A stretch of 64,000 nt of DNA from Cupriavidus numazuensis (GTDB lineage: Bacteria > Pseudomonadota > Gammaproteobacteria > Burkholderiales > Burkholderiaceae). The stretch spans positions 62,001 to 126,000 of the forward strand of contig NZ_CAJPVI010000012.1 of NCBI RefSeq assembly GCF_905397435.1, read 5' to 3'. A program made the translations under genes and the position numbers. Positions 41,028-50,200 of this stretch are shown here, one piece after another. Positions within the stretch are counted from its first letter, which is position 1, and each line of letters opens with the position of its first letter. Under the pieces are notes generated by a model. The model had not been told where the DNA came from and made no database searches. It saw nothing but the letters and a program-made list of their open reading frames with translations.

Positions 41028-42011
41028 ATGCCAATGACCAAAGCCATCCGGATCGAGCAGACCGGCGGACCGGAAGTGATGCAGTGGGTCGATGTAGAAG
41101 TGGGCGAGCCCGGCCCGGGCGAGGTTCGCGTTCGCCATGAAGCGGTGGGCCTGAACTTTATCGACGTCTATTTCCGCACCGGCCTCTACAAGCAGCCGCT
41201 GCCTGGCGGCCTGGGTATGGAAGGCGCCGGTGTGGTCGAAGCGGTGGGCGAGGGCGTGACGCACCTGAACGTTGGCGACCGCGTGGCCTACGCAGGCCGC
41301 CCGAACGGTGCCTATTCGCAAGTGCGCGTGATGCCGGCCGATATCGTGGTGCGCCTGCCCGAATCGATCTCGTTCGAGCAGGGCGCGGCGATGATGCTGC
41401 AGGGGCTGACCGTGCAGTACCTGATCCGCGACAGCTATCGCGTGCAGGCTGGCGACACGGTGCTGCTGCATGCCGCGGCCGGCGGCGTCGGGCTGATTGC
41501 GTGCCAGTGGCTGAAGGCGCTTGGCGTCACAGTGATCGGCACGGTTGGCAGCGACGAGAAGGCGGAGCTGGCGCGCGCGCACGGATGCACGCATACGGTC
41601 GTCTATACGCGCGAATCGTTCGTGGATCGTGTGAAGGAAATCACCGGCGGCAAGGGTGTGCCGGCCGTGTACGACTCCATCGGTGCAGATACTTTCCGCG
41701 GCTCGCTCGACTGCCTCGCGCCGCGCGGCACCATGGTGAGCTTCGGCAATGCCTCAGGGCCGGTGCCGCCGTTCGATATCTCTGTGCTTGGCAACAAGGG
41801 CTCGCTGCGGCTCACGCGTCCTACGCTGATGACCTATGTGGTGCATCGTGAATTGCTGGAGCCGATGGTCGCCGATCTGTTCGACGTGGTCAGCAGCGGC
41901 AAGGTGAAGATCGATGTGCGGCAGCGGTATGCGTTGGCGGATGTGGCGCAGGCGCACCGTGATCTTGAATCGCGCAAGACGACCGGATCGACCATCCTGC
42001 TGCCCCACTGA
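41028..42011 (+). CDS. qor: NADPH:quinone oxidoreductase (zinc-less MDR family)
   Basis: Medium-chain dehydrogenase/reductase of 327 residues without the zinc-ligand Cys cluster, as in QorA/zeta-crystallin. NFIDVYFRTGLYK near the N-terminus and the NADPH motif AAAGGVGLIACQ are typical; the end NTT-type KTTGSTILLP is also conserved. It reduces quinones or alkenals by NADPH. A strong terminator follows. Confidence 0.9.
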   Translation: MPMTKAIRIEQTGGPEVMQWVDVEVGEPGPGEVRVRHEAVGLNFIDVYFRTGLYKQPLPGGLGMEGAGVVEAVGEGVTHLNVGDRVAYAGRPNGAYSQVRVMPADIVVRLPESISFEQGAAMMLQGLTVQYLIRDSYRVQAGDTVLLHAAAGGVGLIACQWLKALGVTVIGTVGSDEKAELARAHGCTHTVVYTRESFVDRVKEITGGKGVPAVYDSIGADTFRGSLDCLAPRGTMVSFGNASGPVPPFDISVLGNKGSLRLTRPTLMTYVVHRELLEPMVADLFDVVSSGKVKIDVRQRYALADVAQAHRDLESRKTTGSTILLPH

Positions 42012-42030
42012 GGCGGTAGCGGTTGCCGAA

Positions 42031-42077
42031 GCAAAAAAAGCCCCCGGGCGGCCTCTGCCGCCCGGGGGTTTTTTTGC
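42031..42077. terminator. Bidirectional Rho-independent terminator after qor
   Basis: An 11-bp GC stem (42041-42051 with 42058-42068) around CCTCTG, with seven A residues before and seven T residues after. It serves the convergent qor and YkvA genes. Confidence 0.93.
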
Positions 42078-42086
42078 TTGCAAGGT

Positions 42087-42380
42087 TCAGCGCGACCTGA
42101 CCGTGGCCGCGGCCGCGCGCGCCTCGGCCTGTCGGAGGATATGCGGCGGCAGGCGCTTGAGGATCAGGTGGACCGCAAGCGGGATCAACACGACATCATC
42201 GACGATGCCCAGTCCGGCAACGAAGTCGGGAATCAGGTCGATGGGCGAGATCGCATAGAACAGCAACCCGAACGCCGCAGGCTTCAGCCATCCCGGCGCA
42301 TCCGGATGCCGCAACGCATACCAGAACAGCCGCCCATCCCGACGCACCAACGTCCACAGGGCCGAAAAACGCTTCCACAT
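42087..42380 (-). CDS. YkvA-family (DUF1232) small membrane protein
   Basis: 97 residues with the DUF1232 core YAISPIDLIPDFVAGLGIVDD in a membrane-spanning pair of helices. The family is widespread and of unknown function. It lies downstream of the BMP importer on the same strand, separated by two hairpins. Confidence 0.88.
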   Translation of the reverse strand: MWKRFSALWTLVRRDGRLFWYALRHPDAPGWLKPAAFGLLFYAISPIDLIPDFVAGLGIVDDVVLIPLAVHLILKRLPPHILRQAEARAAAATVRSR

Positions 42381-42498
42381 GAGAGGCCTCCTTCACATTG
42401 TGGGCGCCAGCCAATGGCGCATGCACAGATAGCTTGGGCCGATCCGATCGGCTTCAAGTTCCGCAGGAAAACAGGGGAGGGGAAAGAGACGAGGGGTG

Positions 42499-42546
42499 CG
42501 CCCCGGCAGCGCCGGGGCGGGCCGGCATGCCAGCACGGCATGCCGG
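42499..42546 (-). terminator. Two adjacent hairpins after the BMP importer operon
   Basis: Stem 42522-42531 with 42537-42546 (10 bp perfect) and stem 42499-42507 with 42511-42519 (9 bp perfect). They follow directly on the substrate-binding protein gene; the T-rich tail is weak, so termination is probable but not certain. Confidence 0.55.
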
Positions 42547-42561
42547 AAAAGGACTGAAAAA

Positions 42562-43707
42562 TCAGCCCGGAATCTTGCCTTCCACGCCTTCGACGTAGAA
42601 CTTCACGCCGTGCAGGAAGTTATCGTCGGCCGTCTGGTCCTTGGCGACCTGTTCCTTGCCCGTGTTGTCCTTGATCGGACCCTTCCAGATCGGCGCCGAA
42701 CCATCGACGATGCCCTTCTTGCGCTCTTCGACCAGCGCCTTCACGTCGTCAGGCACAACGGTGTTGAAGTCCTTCAGGTCGATCATGCCTTCCTTCAGGC
42801 CCCACCACGTGGTGTTGGTCTTCCACTGGTTCTTCAGCACGTCGTCCACCACCTTGTTGTAGTAGACGCCCCACTGGATCTCCGACGCGGCAAGGTGAGC
42901 CTTCTCGCCGAACTTGCTCATGTTGCTGTCCCAGCCGAACGCGTAGACGCCCTTTTCCTGCGCGGTCTGCACCACGGCAGCGGAGTCGGTGTTCTGCATC
43001 AGCATGTCCACGCCCTGGCCGATCAGCGTGGTGGCGGCTTCACGCTCCTTGCCCGGATCGAACCACTTGTTCACCCAGACCACCTTGACGGTCGCCTTCG
43101 GGTTGACGCTGCGCGCGCCCAGCGTGAACGAGTCGATGTTGCGGATCACTTCGGGAATCGGTACCGAAGCCACCACGCCCATCTTGCCCGTCTTGCTCAT
43201 CTTGCCGGCGACGACGCCAGCCAGGTACGCGCCTTCATAGGTGCGCACATCGTACTGGGCCAGGTTGTCGGCGGTCTTGAAGCCGGTGGCGTGTTCGAAC
43301 TTCACGTCCGGGAATTCCTTGGCGACCTTCAGCATCGATTCCATGTAGCCGAAGGTGGTGCCGAAGATCAGCTTGTTGCCCTGGCTGGCCAGGTCGCGGA
43401 ACACGCGCTCGGCGTCCGCGGCGGATTCGGGCACGTTTTCGACGAAGGTGGTCTTGACCTTGTCGCCGAACTTTTCTTCCACGGCCTTGCGGCCGGCGTC
43501 GTGCGCGTACGTCCAGCCCGCATCGCCGACCGGGCCGATGTAGACGAAAGCGACCTTGAGCGGTTCGGCCTTCTGTTCAGCGGCGGGCGCGGAGGCCGGG
43601 GCGGCCGTCTCGGCCGGCTTCTCGGCTTCCTTCTTGCCGCAGCCGGCCAGGGCCAGCAACGCGGTGGCAGCCAGGGCCGCCAGGGTCTTCCTGCGCGTGA
43701 CGATCAT
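42562..43707 (-). CDS. BMP-family ABC importer substrate-binding lipoprotein (nucleoside type)
   Basis: Basic membrane protein family receptor of 381 residues. Lipobox LAGC at the end of the signal peptide (TALLALAGCGKKEAEKP), then a Pro/Ala/Glu linker and the PnrA-like fold starting KVAFVYIGPVGDAGW. ATG 43707 is preceded by AAGGAG. It is the last gene of the operon ATPase-permease-permease-receptor, the arrangement of nucleoside importers. Purine nucleosides are the likely cargo by family; not proven here. Confidence 0.9.
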   Translation of the reverse strand: MIVTRRKTLAALAATALLALAGCGKKEAEKPAETAAPASAPAAEQKAEPLKVAFVYIGPVGDAGWTYAHDAGRKAVEEKFGDKVKTTFVENVPESAADAERVFRDLASQGNKLIFGTTFGYMESMLKVAKEFPDVKFEHATGFKTADNLAQYDVRTYEGAYLAGVVAGKMSKTGKMGVVASVPIPEVIRNIDSFTLGARSVNPKATVKVVWVNKWFDPGKEREAATTLIGQGVDMLMQNTDSAAVVQTAQEKGVYAFGWDSNMSKFGEKAHLAASEIQWGVYYNKVVDDVLKNQWKTNTTWWGLKEGMIDLKDFNTVVPDDVKALVEERKKGIVDGSAPIWKGPIKDNTGKEQVAKDQTADDNFLHGVKFYVEGVEGKIPG

Positions 43708-43774
43708 GATTTCTCCTTGTGATGAATATTGACTGCGTTCGATGGCTCGTTGAAATGGGATTCCGGCAGCGGCA

Positions 43775-44695
43775 TCAGGCATTGCCCGGACGGAACGGCT
43801 TGCCCAGCGAGGCGGGCATGTTCAGCCGGATCCAGGCCGGATTGCGCGAGATCAGCGCCAGCACGACGATGGTGGCCGCGTAGGGCAGCATCGACAGGAA
43901 CTGCGACGGCACGGAAACGCCGATGCCTTGCAGGTAGAACTGCAGAATGGTGACGCCGCCGAACAGCCACGCGCCGACCAGCACGCGGCCCGGGCGCCAG
44001 GTGGCAAACGTGGTCAGCGCGAGCGCGATCCAGCCGCGGCCGGCGACCAGGTTTTCGACCCACATCGGCGTGTACACCAGCGACAGGTACGCGCCGGCCA
44101 GGCCGCAGCATGCACCGCCGAACAGCAGCGCGCCAAAGCGGATGGTGCGCACCGGATAGCCCAGCGCATGCGCGGATTCCGGCGATTCGCCGATCGCGCG
44201 CAGCGTGAGGCCGGCGCGCGTGCGGAACAGGAACCACATGATCGCGAAGCACAGCAGCAGGCTGAAATACACCATCCAGTGATGCTGGAAGAATGCGGGA
44301 CCGATGAACGGAATGTCGGCAAGGAATGGGACCGACTTGGCCTGAGCCGGCATCGCAAAGCCGACGAAGCGCTGGCCCATGAAAGCCGACAGGCCAGTGC
44401 CGAAGATCGACAGCGCGAGGCCCGTGGCCACCTGGTTGGTCGCTAGCACGAGCGCGAGCCACGAGAACAGCGTGGCCATCAGCATGCCGGCCACGGCGCC
44501 GGCGATAAAGCCGAGCCACGGTTGCTGCGTCTGGTAGCCGACCATGAAGCCGGCCACGGCGGCGACGAGCATCATGCCTTCGGCGCCAAGGTTCAGCACC
44601 CCCGCGCGTTCGTTGATAAGCAGGCCCAGTGCGGCCAGCAGCAGCGGCGTGCCGGCATTGATCGCGGTGGCAATGAGAGGAGCGAGTTGTTCCAT
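43775..44695 (-). CDS. BMP-associated ABC importer permease 2
   Basis: 306 residues with about eight to ten membrane segments; branched-chain-type permease fold (LINERAGVLNLGAEGMMLVAA is the conserved start). It pairs with the 369-residue permease 17 bases upstream to make the heterodimeric channel. Confidence 0.9.
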   Translation of the reverse strand: MEQLAPLIATAINAGTPLLLAALGLLINERAGVLNLGAEGMMLVAAVAGFMVGYQTQQPWLGFIAGAVAGMLMATLFSWLALVLATNQVATGLALSIFGTGLSAFMGQRFVGFAMPAQAKSVPFLADIPFIGPAFFQHHWMVYFSLLLCFAIMWFLFRTRAGLTLRAIGESPESAHALGYPVRTIRFGALLFGGACCGLAGAYLSLVYTPMWVENLVAGRGWIALALTTFATWRPGRVLVGAWLFGGVTILQFYLQGIGVSVPSQFLSMLPYAATIVVLALISRNPAWIRLNMPASLGKPFRPGNA

Positions 44696-44712
44696 GTTGT
44701 ACGTTGCTCCGC

Positions 44713-45822
44713 TCAGGCTGCCGTGGCGCGCCAGCGCAGGCGGTTTTCGATAAGGGTGTCGCAGGCGAGCAGGAAGAACAGCAGCATGCCCTGGAACACC
44801 CAGCCAATGGCCGACGGCAGGCCCAGGCGCGACTGCGCCATCTCGCCGCCGATGTAGAACAGCGACATCATGATGCCGCCGAGCACGGTGCCCACAGGAT
44901 GCAGGCGTCCGACAAACGCGACGATGATCGCCGTAAAGCCATAGCCCGGAGAAATCGACGGCAGCAACTGGCCGATCGGACCAGTGACTTCAAATGCTCC
45001 GGCGAGTCCTGCAGTCGCACCCGAAATCAGCAGTGCGCTCCACAGTGCGCTGCGCGACGAGAATCCTGCATAGCGTGCTGCAGCCGGTGCGGTGCCGCCG
45101 ACCTGCAGCCGGTAGCCAGCGAAGCTGCGGAAGATGAAAACCGTCATCACCACGACCAGCACCAGCATCACGGCAAAGCCCGCATGCAGGCGCGAACCCG
45201 ACATCAGGTTTGGCAGCAGGTATTCGGACGAGAACACCTTCGACTGCGGGAAGTTCATGCCGTTGGGATCCTTCAACGGCCCGTTGACCACCCACAGCAT
45301 GAGTTGCTGCGCGATATACGTGAGCATCAGCGAGACCAGGATCTCGTTCGCGTTGAAGCGGTCCTTGAGCAGCGCCGTGATCGCGGCCCAGCACATGCCG
45401 CCGATCACGCCGGCGAGCGACGCCAGCATCAGCACGACGGTGCCGTTCAGCGTCTGGCCCGGCACGTCAAAGAACAGCACCGTCGCGCCGGCGAAGATGC
45501 CGCCGAGGATCAGTTGTCCATCCGCGCCGATGTTCCAGACGTTGGCCCGGTAGCAGACCGACAGGCCCAGCGCGCACAGCACCAGCGGCACCGTCTTGAG
45601 CAGGACTTCGCCGATGGCGCGCTTGTCCCGCAGCGGATCGGCCAGGAAGACCTTGAGCGCGGCCATCGGATCCTTGCCCAGCGCGACGAACAGCAGCGCG
45701 CCGAACAGCAGCGTCAGCGCAAGGGCGATCACCGGCGAGGCATAGGCCATGGTTCGCGACGGCAGGCCGCGCGGCGCGAGTGTGATGGGGGAGAGGGGCA
45801 GGAGCGAGCGCAGTTCAGCCAT
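44713..45822 (-). CDS. BMP-associated ABC importer permease 1
   Basis: 369 residues, membrane-spanning, with VCYRANVWNIGADGQLILGG, the conserved motif equivalent to that of permease 2. Its start overlaps the end of the ATPase gene by eight bases, which indicates translational coupling. Confidence 0.9.
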   Translation of the reverse strand: MAELRSLLPLSPITLAPRGLPSRTMAYASPVIALALTLLFGALLFVALGKDPMAALKVFLADPLRDKRAIGEVLLKTVPLVLCALGLSVCYRANVWNIGADGQLILGGIFAGATVLFFDVPGQTLNGTVVLMLASLAGVIGGMCWAAITALLKDRFNANEILVSLMLTYIAQQLMLWVVNGPLKDPNGMNFPQSKVFSSEYLLPNLMSGSRLHAGFAVMLVLVVVMTVFIFRSFAGYRLQVGGTAPAAARYAGFSSRSALWSALLISGATAGLAGAFEVTGPIGQLLPSISPGYGFTAIIVAFVGRLHPVGTVLGGIMMSLFYIGGEMAQSRLGLPSAIGWVFQGMLLFFLLACDTLIENRLRWRATAA

Positions 45823-47389
45823 GGTTCACCTCCGCTGCGTGGGCGTCGCGCGCCTGCGCGGGTCCGCCTTCCCACAGGCCGCTCATCCACAGCCCGATCT
45901 GTTCACGCGTGGCCGTCTCGGTCGGGATCGACGGAGACAGGTGGCCCTTGGCGATGACGTGAAGCCGGTCGCAAATCGCGAACAGCTCGTCGAGTTCTTC
46001 CGATACGACCAGGATCGCGCAGCCCGTGGCCTTCAGCGCGAGGATTTCGTTGTGGATCTGCGCGGCGGCGCCGACGTCCACACCCCAGGTCGGTTGCGCG
46101 ACGATCAGCACCTTCGGGTTGCTTTCGATCTCGCGGCCCACGATGAATTTCTGCAGATTGCCACCGGACAGGCTGCGGGCGAGCGCTTCGGGTCCGCTCG
46201 CCTTGACGCGGAAGCGGCCGATGACCGCGGCGGCCAGGCCAGCCGCGGCCTTCGGCGAGATCATGCCCTTGCTTACATACGGCGGCGTCTGGTGCGACAG
46301 CAGCGTGTTGGTCGCCAGGCTCATGCCCGGCACCGCACCGCGCCCGAGCCGCTCTTCCGGCACGAAGGCGAGCCCGGCACGGCGGCGCTGGCGTGCATCG
46401 AGCCGGCCGACCGGCTTGCCCGCGATGTGGACCGCGGTGCCGTCCACGCGCATGTCCTCGCCGGACAGCGCGGCCAGCAGTTCCTGCTGCCCGTTGCCCG
46501 ACACACCGGCAATGCCGACGATCTCGCCGGCATGCACGTCGAGCGAAATCTGCTGCAGCTCGGTCGCAAACGCATGCGCGCGCGGCAGCGACAGTGATTC
46601 CACGGCAAGGCGCACCTCGCCGCGCTGCGTGGCCACGCGCGCTTCGCGCGGCGGCTCGCCGCCGATCATCAGGCGCGACAGCGAGGCCGCGCTTTCCTGG
46701 CGCGGATCGCACACGCCGGTGACCTTGCCCATGCGCATCACGGTGGCGTGATGGCAGAGCGCGCGGATCTCGTCGAGCTTGTGGCTGATGTAGAGAATGC
46801 TGGTGCCTTCGGCGGCGAGCTGGCGCAGCGTGACGAACAGCGTTTCCACGGCCTGCGGCGTCAGCACCGAAGTGGGCTCGTCCAGGATCAGCAGTTGCGG
46901 GTTGGCCAGCAGCGCGCGCACGATTTCCACGCGCTGACGCTCGCCCACCGACAACGTGTGGACATGACGGTTCGGCTCCAGCGGCAGGCCATAGCGCTCG
47001 GCTGTCGTGCGGATGCGCTCGGCCAGCTGCCTCATGCTGCTGCCCGCGCCCTGGTGTCCGCCGGGCAGGCCCAGCGCGATGTTCTCGGTCACGGTCAGGG
47101 TGTCGAACAGCGAGAAATGCTGGAACACCATCGCAATGCCCAGGTTGCGGGCGTCGTGCGGACTGTTGATCGTGACGGGGGCGCCATTGAAGTGCATCTC
47201 GCCGGCGTCCGGGCGGACCGCGCCAAAGATGATCTTCATCAGCGTGGATTTGCCGGCGCCGTTCTCGCCAAGCACGGCGTGGATCTCGCCGGGGGCGACG
47301 CTGAGGCTGATGTCATCGTTCGCGATGACGCCGGGATAGCGCTTGCTGATATGGGCTAGCGCCAGCCTGGGGGGGAGTTGTGATGTCAC
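45815..47389 (-). CDS. BMP-associated ABC importer ATPase with two ATP-binding domains
   Basis: 524 residues with tandem ABC domains, as in sugar and nucleoside importers of the RbsA type. The first domain has Walker A GENGAGKST and signature LSVGERQR; the second has a degenerate Walker A (GVSGNGQQE) and signature LSGGNLQ, so ATP is expected mainly at one site. First gene of the operon. Confidence 0.9.
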   Translation of the reverse strand: MTSQLPPRLALAHISKRYPGVIANDDISLSVAPGEIHAVLGENGAGKSTLMKIIFGAVRPDAGEMHFNGAPVTINSPHDARNLGIAMVFQHFSLFDTLTVTENIALGLPGGHQGAGSSMRQLAERIRTTAERYGLPLEPNRHVHTLSVGERQRVEIVRALLANPQLLILDEPTSVLTPQAVETLFVTLRQLAAEGTSILYISHKLDEIRALCHHATVMRMGKVTGVCDPRQESAASLSRLMIGGEPPREARVATQRGEVRLAVESLSLPRAHAFATELQQISLDVHAGEIVGIAGVSGNGQQELLAALSGEDMRVDGTAVHIAGKPVGRLDARQRRRAGLAFVPEERLGRGAVPGMSLATNTLLSHQTPPYVSKGMISPKAAAGLAAAVIGRFRVKASGPEALARSLSGGNLQKFIVGREIESNPKVLIVAQPTWGVDVGAAAQIHNEILALKATGCAILVVSEELDELFAICDRLHVIAKGHLSPSIPTETATREQIGLWMSGLWEGGPAQARDAHAAEVNHG

Positions 47390-47610
47390 TGAGGCGGCTC
47401 GGGTTGTTATGGCAGCAACGTGGATGGCAGGCAGTCAGCGGCAGTGCGTGGCGCAGCATCGCCGCGACGCATTGCAGCATTCATCATGATTTCCTGATGC
47501 CGGATATTGGTTATGAATTATATAAGTGTGTGGCTTTGTGGCGGCCGGTTTGCGGTGTTTGTCCAAGCCGCGCAACGGTTGGCGGGTGGTTGCAAGTCGC
47601 ATGCCGGGGA

Positions 47611-47652
47611 AGGAAAAGAAAAACCGCCGCCCTCCTTTCGGAGGACGGCGGT
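47611..47652 (-). terminator. Terminator downstream of the pirin gene
   Basis: On the minus strand a 13-base stem with one mismatch (47640-47652 with 47623-47635, loop TTTC/GAAA) is followed by TTTTTCTTTT. Confidence 0.85.
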
Positions 47653-47690
47653 CTGGGGGCGCCGAGAGGTAGAAATTTCCTGCTGTTGGC

Positions 47691-47816
47691 CCCCCTCTCC
47701 CGCTGCGGGAGAGGGGTTGGGGGAGAGGGCAGGCGCATGGCAAGTACCGTAGCACCCCACTTCGTGGCGACTCCTGCCCTCTCCCCCGCCCCTCTCCCAT
47801 AAATGGGAGAGGGGAG
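47691..47816. repeat. REP/BIME-like palindromic element, copy 2
   Basis: Same build as copy 1. Hairpin one (47692-47716): CCCCTCTCCCGC, T, its complement. Hairpin two (47789-47814): CCCCTCTCCCAT, AA, its complement. GGGGGAGAGGGCAGG between them pairs with CCTGCCCTCTCCCCC. The central 50 bases differ from copy 1. Confidence 0.85.
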
Positions 47817-47839
47817 ACAACACGCGGTTTAAATCAGCG

Positions 47840-48772
47840 TTAGCCCCCCGTGGACGCCGCGATCGTCGCAAATCGCCCATCGCGGAAATCCGCCAGCGTC
47901 TGGTAGATCTGCTCCTGCGTGTTCATCACGAACGGGCCGTACTGCGCGATCGGCTCGCCCAGCGGCTGTCCGGCGATCAGCAGGAAGCGCACGTCGGACT
48001 CGGCATTGACGATGACGCCGTCAGCCTTGTCCGCGTTGTCGAGCACACCCATGCGCTGCGCGTCGACCACCGCCTTTTCGCTGCCTTCACCGATCGACAA
48101 CTCGCCGCGGTACACATAGACGAAGGCGTTATGCCCGGCCGGCAAGGCCTGCCGGAACTGCTGGCCGGCGGGCAGATGCACGTCGAGGTAGACCGGCTCC
48201 GTCACCGGGCGCGTTACCGCGCCAGCCACGCCGTGCGAGGCGCCGGCCAGCACGCGCACCGTGCCGCCGTTGTCCAGCGCCACCGTCGGAATGGCCTCAG
48301 CGGGCATGTCGCGGTACCACGGCGCCGTCATCTTGTCGGCCGCCGGCAGGTTCAGCCACAGCTGGAAGCCTTCCATGCGGCCGTCTTCCTGTTCGGGCAT
48401 TTCCGAGTGCACCACGCCGGCGCCAGCCACCATCCATTGGGCGCCGCCGTTCTGCAGCAGGCCTTCGTTGCCGGCGCTGTCGCGGTGGCGCATGCGTCCG
48501 GCCAGCATGTAGGTGATGGTCTCGAAGCCGCGGTGCGGGTGATCGGGGAAGCCGCCGATGTAGTCGTCCTTGCTGTCGGTGCCGAAGGCATCGAGCATCA
48601 GGAACGGGTCCAGCCGGCGTTGCAGGTTCTGGGTCAGCACGCGCGTCAGCTTGACGCCGGCACCATCCGAGGTGGCGATGCCGCGCACGACGCGGTCCAC
48701 CGTGCGCGAACGCTGCACGGTTTCCTGCGCGGTGGCCGGGACGGTGTCGAGAGGGGTGCGGGTTTCCATCAT
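47840..48772 (-). CDS. Pirin-family protein (probable quercetinase-like cupin)
   Basis: Bicupin of 310 residues. Metal-binding motif FPDHPHRGFETITYML and the later HSE (GAGVVHSEMP) give the His/Glu ligands of pirins. Some bacterial members are quercetin 2,3-dioxygenases, others regulators; role here unknown. Two ATGs stand side by side at 48772 and 48769 behind a GGAG site. Confidence 0.9.
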   Translation of the reverse strand: MMETRTPLDTVPATAQETVQRSRTVDRVVRGIATSDGAGVKLTRVLTQNLQRRLDPFLMLDAFGTDSKDDYIGGFPDHPHRGFETITYMLAGRMRHRDSAGNEGLLQNGGAQWMVAGAGVVHSEMPEQEDGRMEGFQLWLNLPAADKMTAPWYRDMPAEAIPTVALDNGGTVRVLAGASHGVAGAVTRPVTEPVYLDVHLPAGQQFRQALPAGHNAFVYVYRGELSIGEGSEKAVVDAQRMGVLDNADKADGVIVNAESDVRFLLIAGQPLGEPIAQYGPFVMNTQEQIYQTLADFRDGRFATIAASTGG

Positions 48773-49460
48773 TCTTTCTCCGGTTCGCGGGCCTGGTGGC
48801 GGCATTGCTGCCGCCGTCATCGGGGCCACGTCGTGTTCAGCTACTCCGACAATGTAGAGGTTTGGTAGGGAAAGAGTAGAGGGCGGGTGGGCAACAGATT
48901 GTTCTATCCATCAACGCAATCCGCTGGGATTCGAAGCGCCGATGGCAACGATCAGGATTTCTCGTCAAGCCAGGTTTGGCAGTCCATCAGCGACAGTCGG
49001 AATCGCGGCAAAAGGCCCCTGAAAATGCCGCAAGATAGGCGAAGATGACAAGATCGATGAAGATGAGTATAATAGCGCTCTCTTTGTCATACGTTGCTGT
49101 GGATTGATTCGCCGGGCGATCCCGCCAGGCCTTGTCAGGCAACGGTTCATGGATTCGGCGGCGCGCCCATTTGTTCACTTTTTTGCGCCGCCCTGGCCAC
49201 TCGCTACCGGTCATAGACCGAACCGGGTGCGCCGCTACAGGGAGCCCGCGGACAGAACGCCGCGGCATCCCGTCAATCGGACTTCCGGCCCCCTGGCATG
49301 GGAGTCCAAAAGCCCGTCCGCCGGCAATCGTGCCGGTCATGGCGGCAATGCAATCTGAACCGGGACGGCGGCTCCCCACTTCACGGCCGCCTAGCCCATT
49401 TTGTTTTCCGTGATCGGAAAGTGGTGCTTTGCGCGCTTTTCGGCCGGAACGAGGGGATAT
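48773..49460. other. 688-base region before the osmoprotectant operon
   Basis: No convincing gene. Short open frames exist but none has a ribosome site or recognisable product. It holds the strong promoter at 49045-49073 and a GC-rich leader with several potential stems, for example CGTTGC (49092-49097) with GCAACG (49139-49144). Confidence 0.5.
49045..49073 (+). promoter_or_regulatory. Strong sigma-70 promoter with long leader
   Basis: -35 ATGACA (49045-49050), 17-base spacer, -10 TATAAT (49068-49073), the best promoter match in the window. The first gene starts at 49461, so the leader would be about 380 bases, or a separate small RNA is made. Confidence 0.6.
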
Positions 49461-50177
49461 ATGTCAAAGCAATCCGTGCGGGTGGCCGCTTGGGGATGCC
49501 TGACCGCGCTGGCATTGGGCGGACTGGTCGCCTGGATCGGCGTGGATGTCATCCACCAGCATCAGGACCGCCTGCTCTATGACGTGGCCGACCACATGCG
49601 ACTGGTCGCGTACTCGATGGCGCTCGCGCTCGCCACCGGCATTCCGGCCGGCATCGCGCTGAGCCGGCCGTGCATGCGCCGCTGGGCCGACCGCCTGATG
49701 CAGATCTTCAACGTCGGCAATACGGTGCCGTCGCTCGCGGTACTCGCGTTGGCGCTCGCGGTGCTCGGCATCGGCGAGCGGCCCGCGATCCTGGCGCTGT
49801 GGCTGGCTTCGCTGCTGCCGATCGTGCGCAACACCTATGAAGGCCTGCGCAATGTTTCGCCGACGCTGCTGGAAGCCGCGCGCGGCATCGGCATGACGCC
49901 ATGCCAGCGGTTGCTGCGCGTGGAACTGCCCAATGCGCTGCCGGTGATGCTGGCCGGCATCCGCATCAGCCTGGTGATCAACGTGGGAACGGTGCCGCTG
50001 TCGTTCCTGATCGGCGCCAACAGCCTTGGCGAACTGATCTTCCCGGGCATCTACCTGAACAACCAGCCGCTGCTGCTGCTGGGCGCCGCCGCCACCGCGT
50101 TGCTGGCACTGGCGCTGGACGCGCTGTTTGCCGGCGCCGGCAACCTGTACCTGCGTCGGCGCGGGCTGGCGCGCTGA
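49461..50177 (+). CDS. Glycine betaine/osmoprotectant ABC importer permease
   Basis: 238 residues, five or six helices, with the permease loop EAARGIGMTPCQRLLRVELP that contacts the ATPase. Resembles OpuCB/YehW-type subunits. ATG 49461 chosen by the family-like N-terminus. First of four genes for one importer. Confidence 0.88.
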   Translation: MSKQSVRVAAWGCLTALALGGLVAWIGVDVIHQHQDRLLYDVADHMRLVAYSMALALATGIPAGIALSRPCMRRWADRLMQIFNVGNTVPSLAVLALALAVLGIGERPAILALWLASLLPIVRNTYEGLRNVSPTLLEAARGIGMTPCQRLLRVELPNALPVMLAGIRISLVINVGTVPLSFLIGANSLGELIFPGIYLNNQPLLLLGAAATALLALALDALFAGAGNLYLRRRGLAR

Positions 50178-50200
50178 GCGGCGGCCGAGAGGAGAAACCA

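Larger units (their letters stand above)
47390..47839. other. 450-base region between the ABC operon and the pirin gene
   Basis: No gene seen. From left to right it holds a possible minus-strand -10 TATAAT (47517-47522) for the ABC operon without a good -35, a terminator for the pirin gene (47611-47652) and the second REP-like element (47691-47816). Confidence 0.55.

Noticed and set aside
47517..47522. Promoter for the BMP importer operon
   Set aside because: A perfect TATAAT exists on the minus strand but no acceptable -35 at 16 to 18 bases; kept only as a remark in the gap entry.
48921..48950. Possible tRNA T-loop (TTCGAATCC on the minus strand)
   Set aside because: Neighbouring bases do not form T-arm or acceptor stems, so it is a chance match.
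48965..49400. Several short open frames in the osmoprotectant leader
   Set aside because: None has a ribosome site, hydrophobic pattern or recognisable motif; they overlap in several frames as expected for GC-rich DNA.
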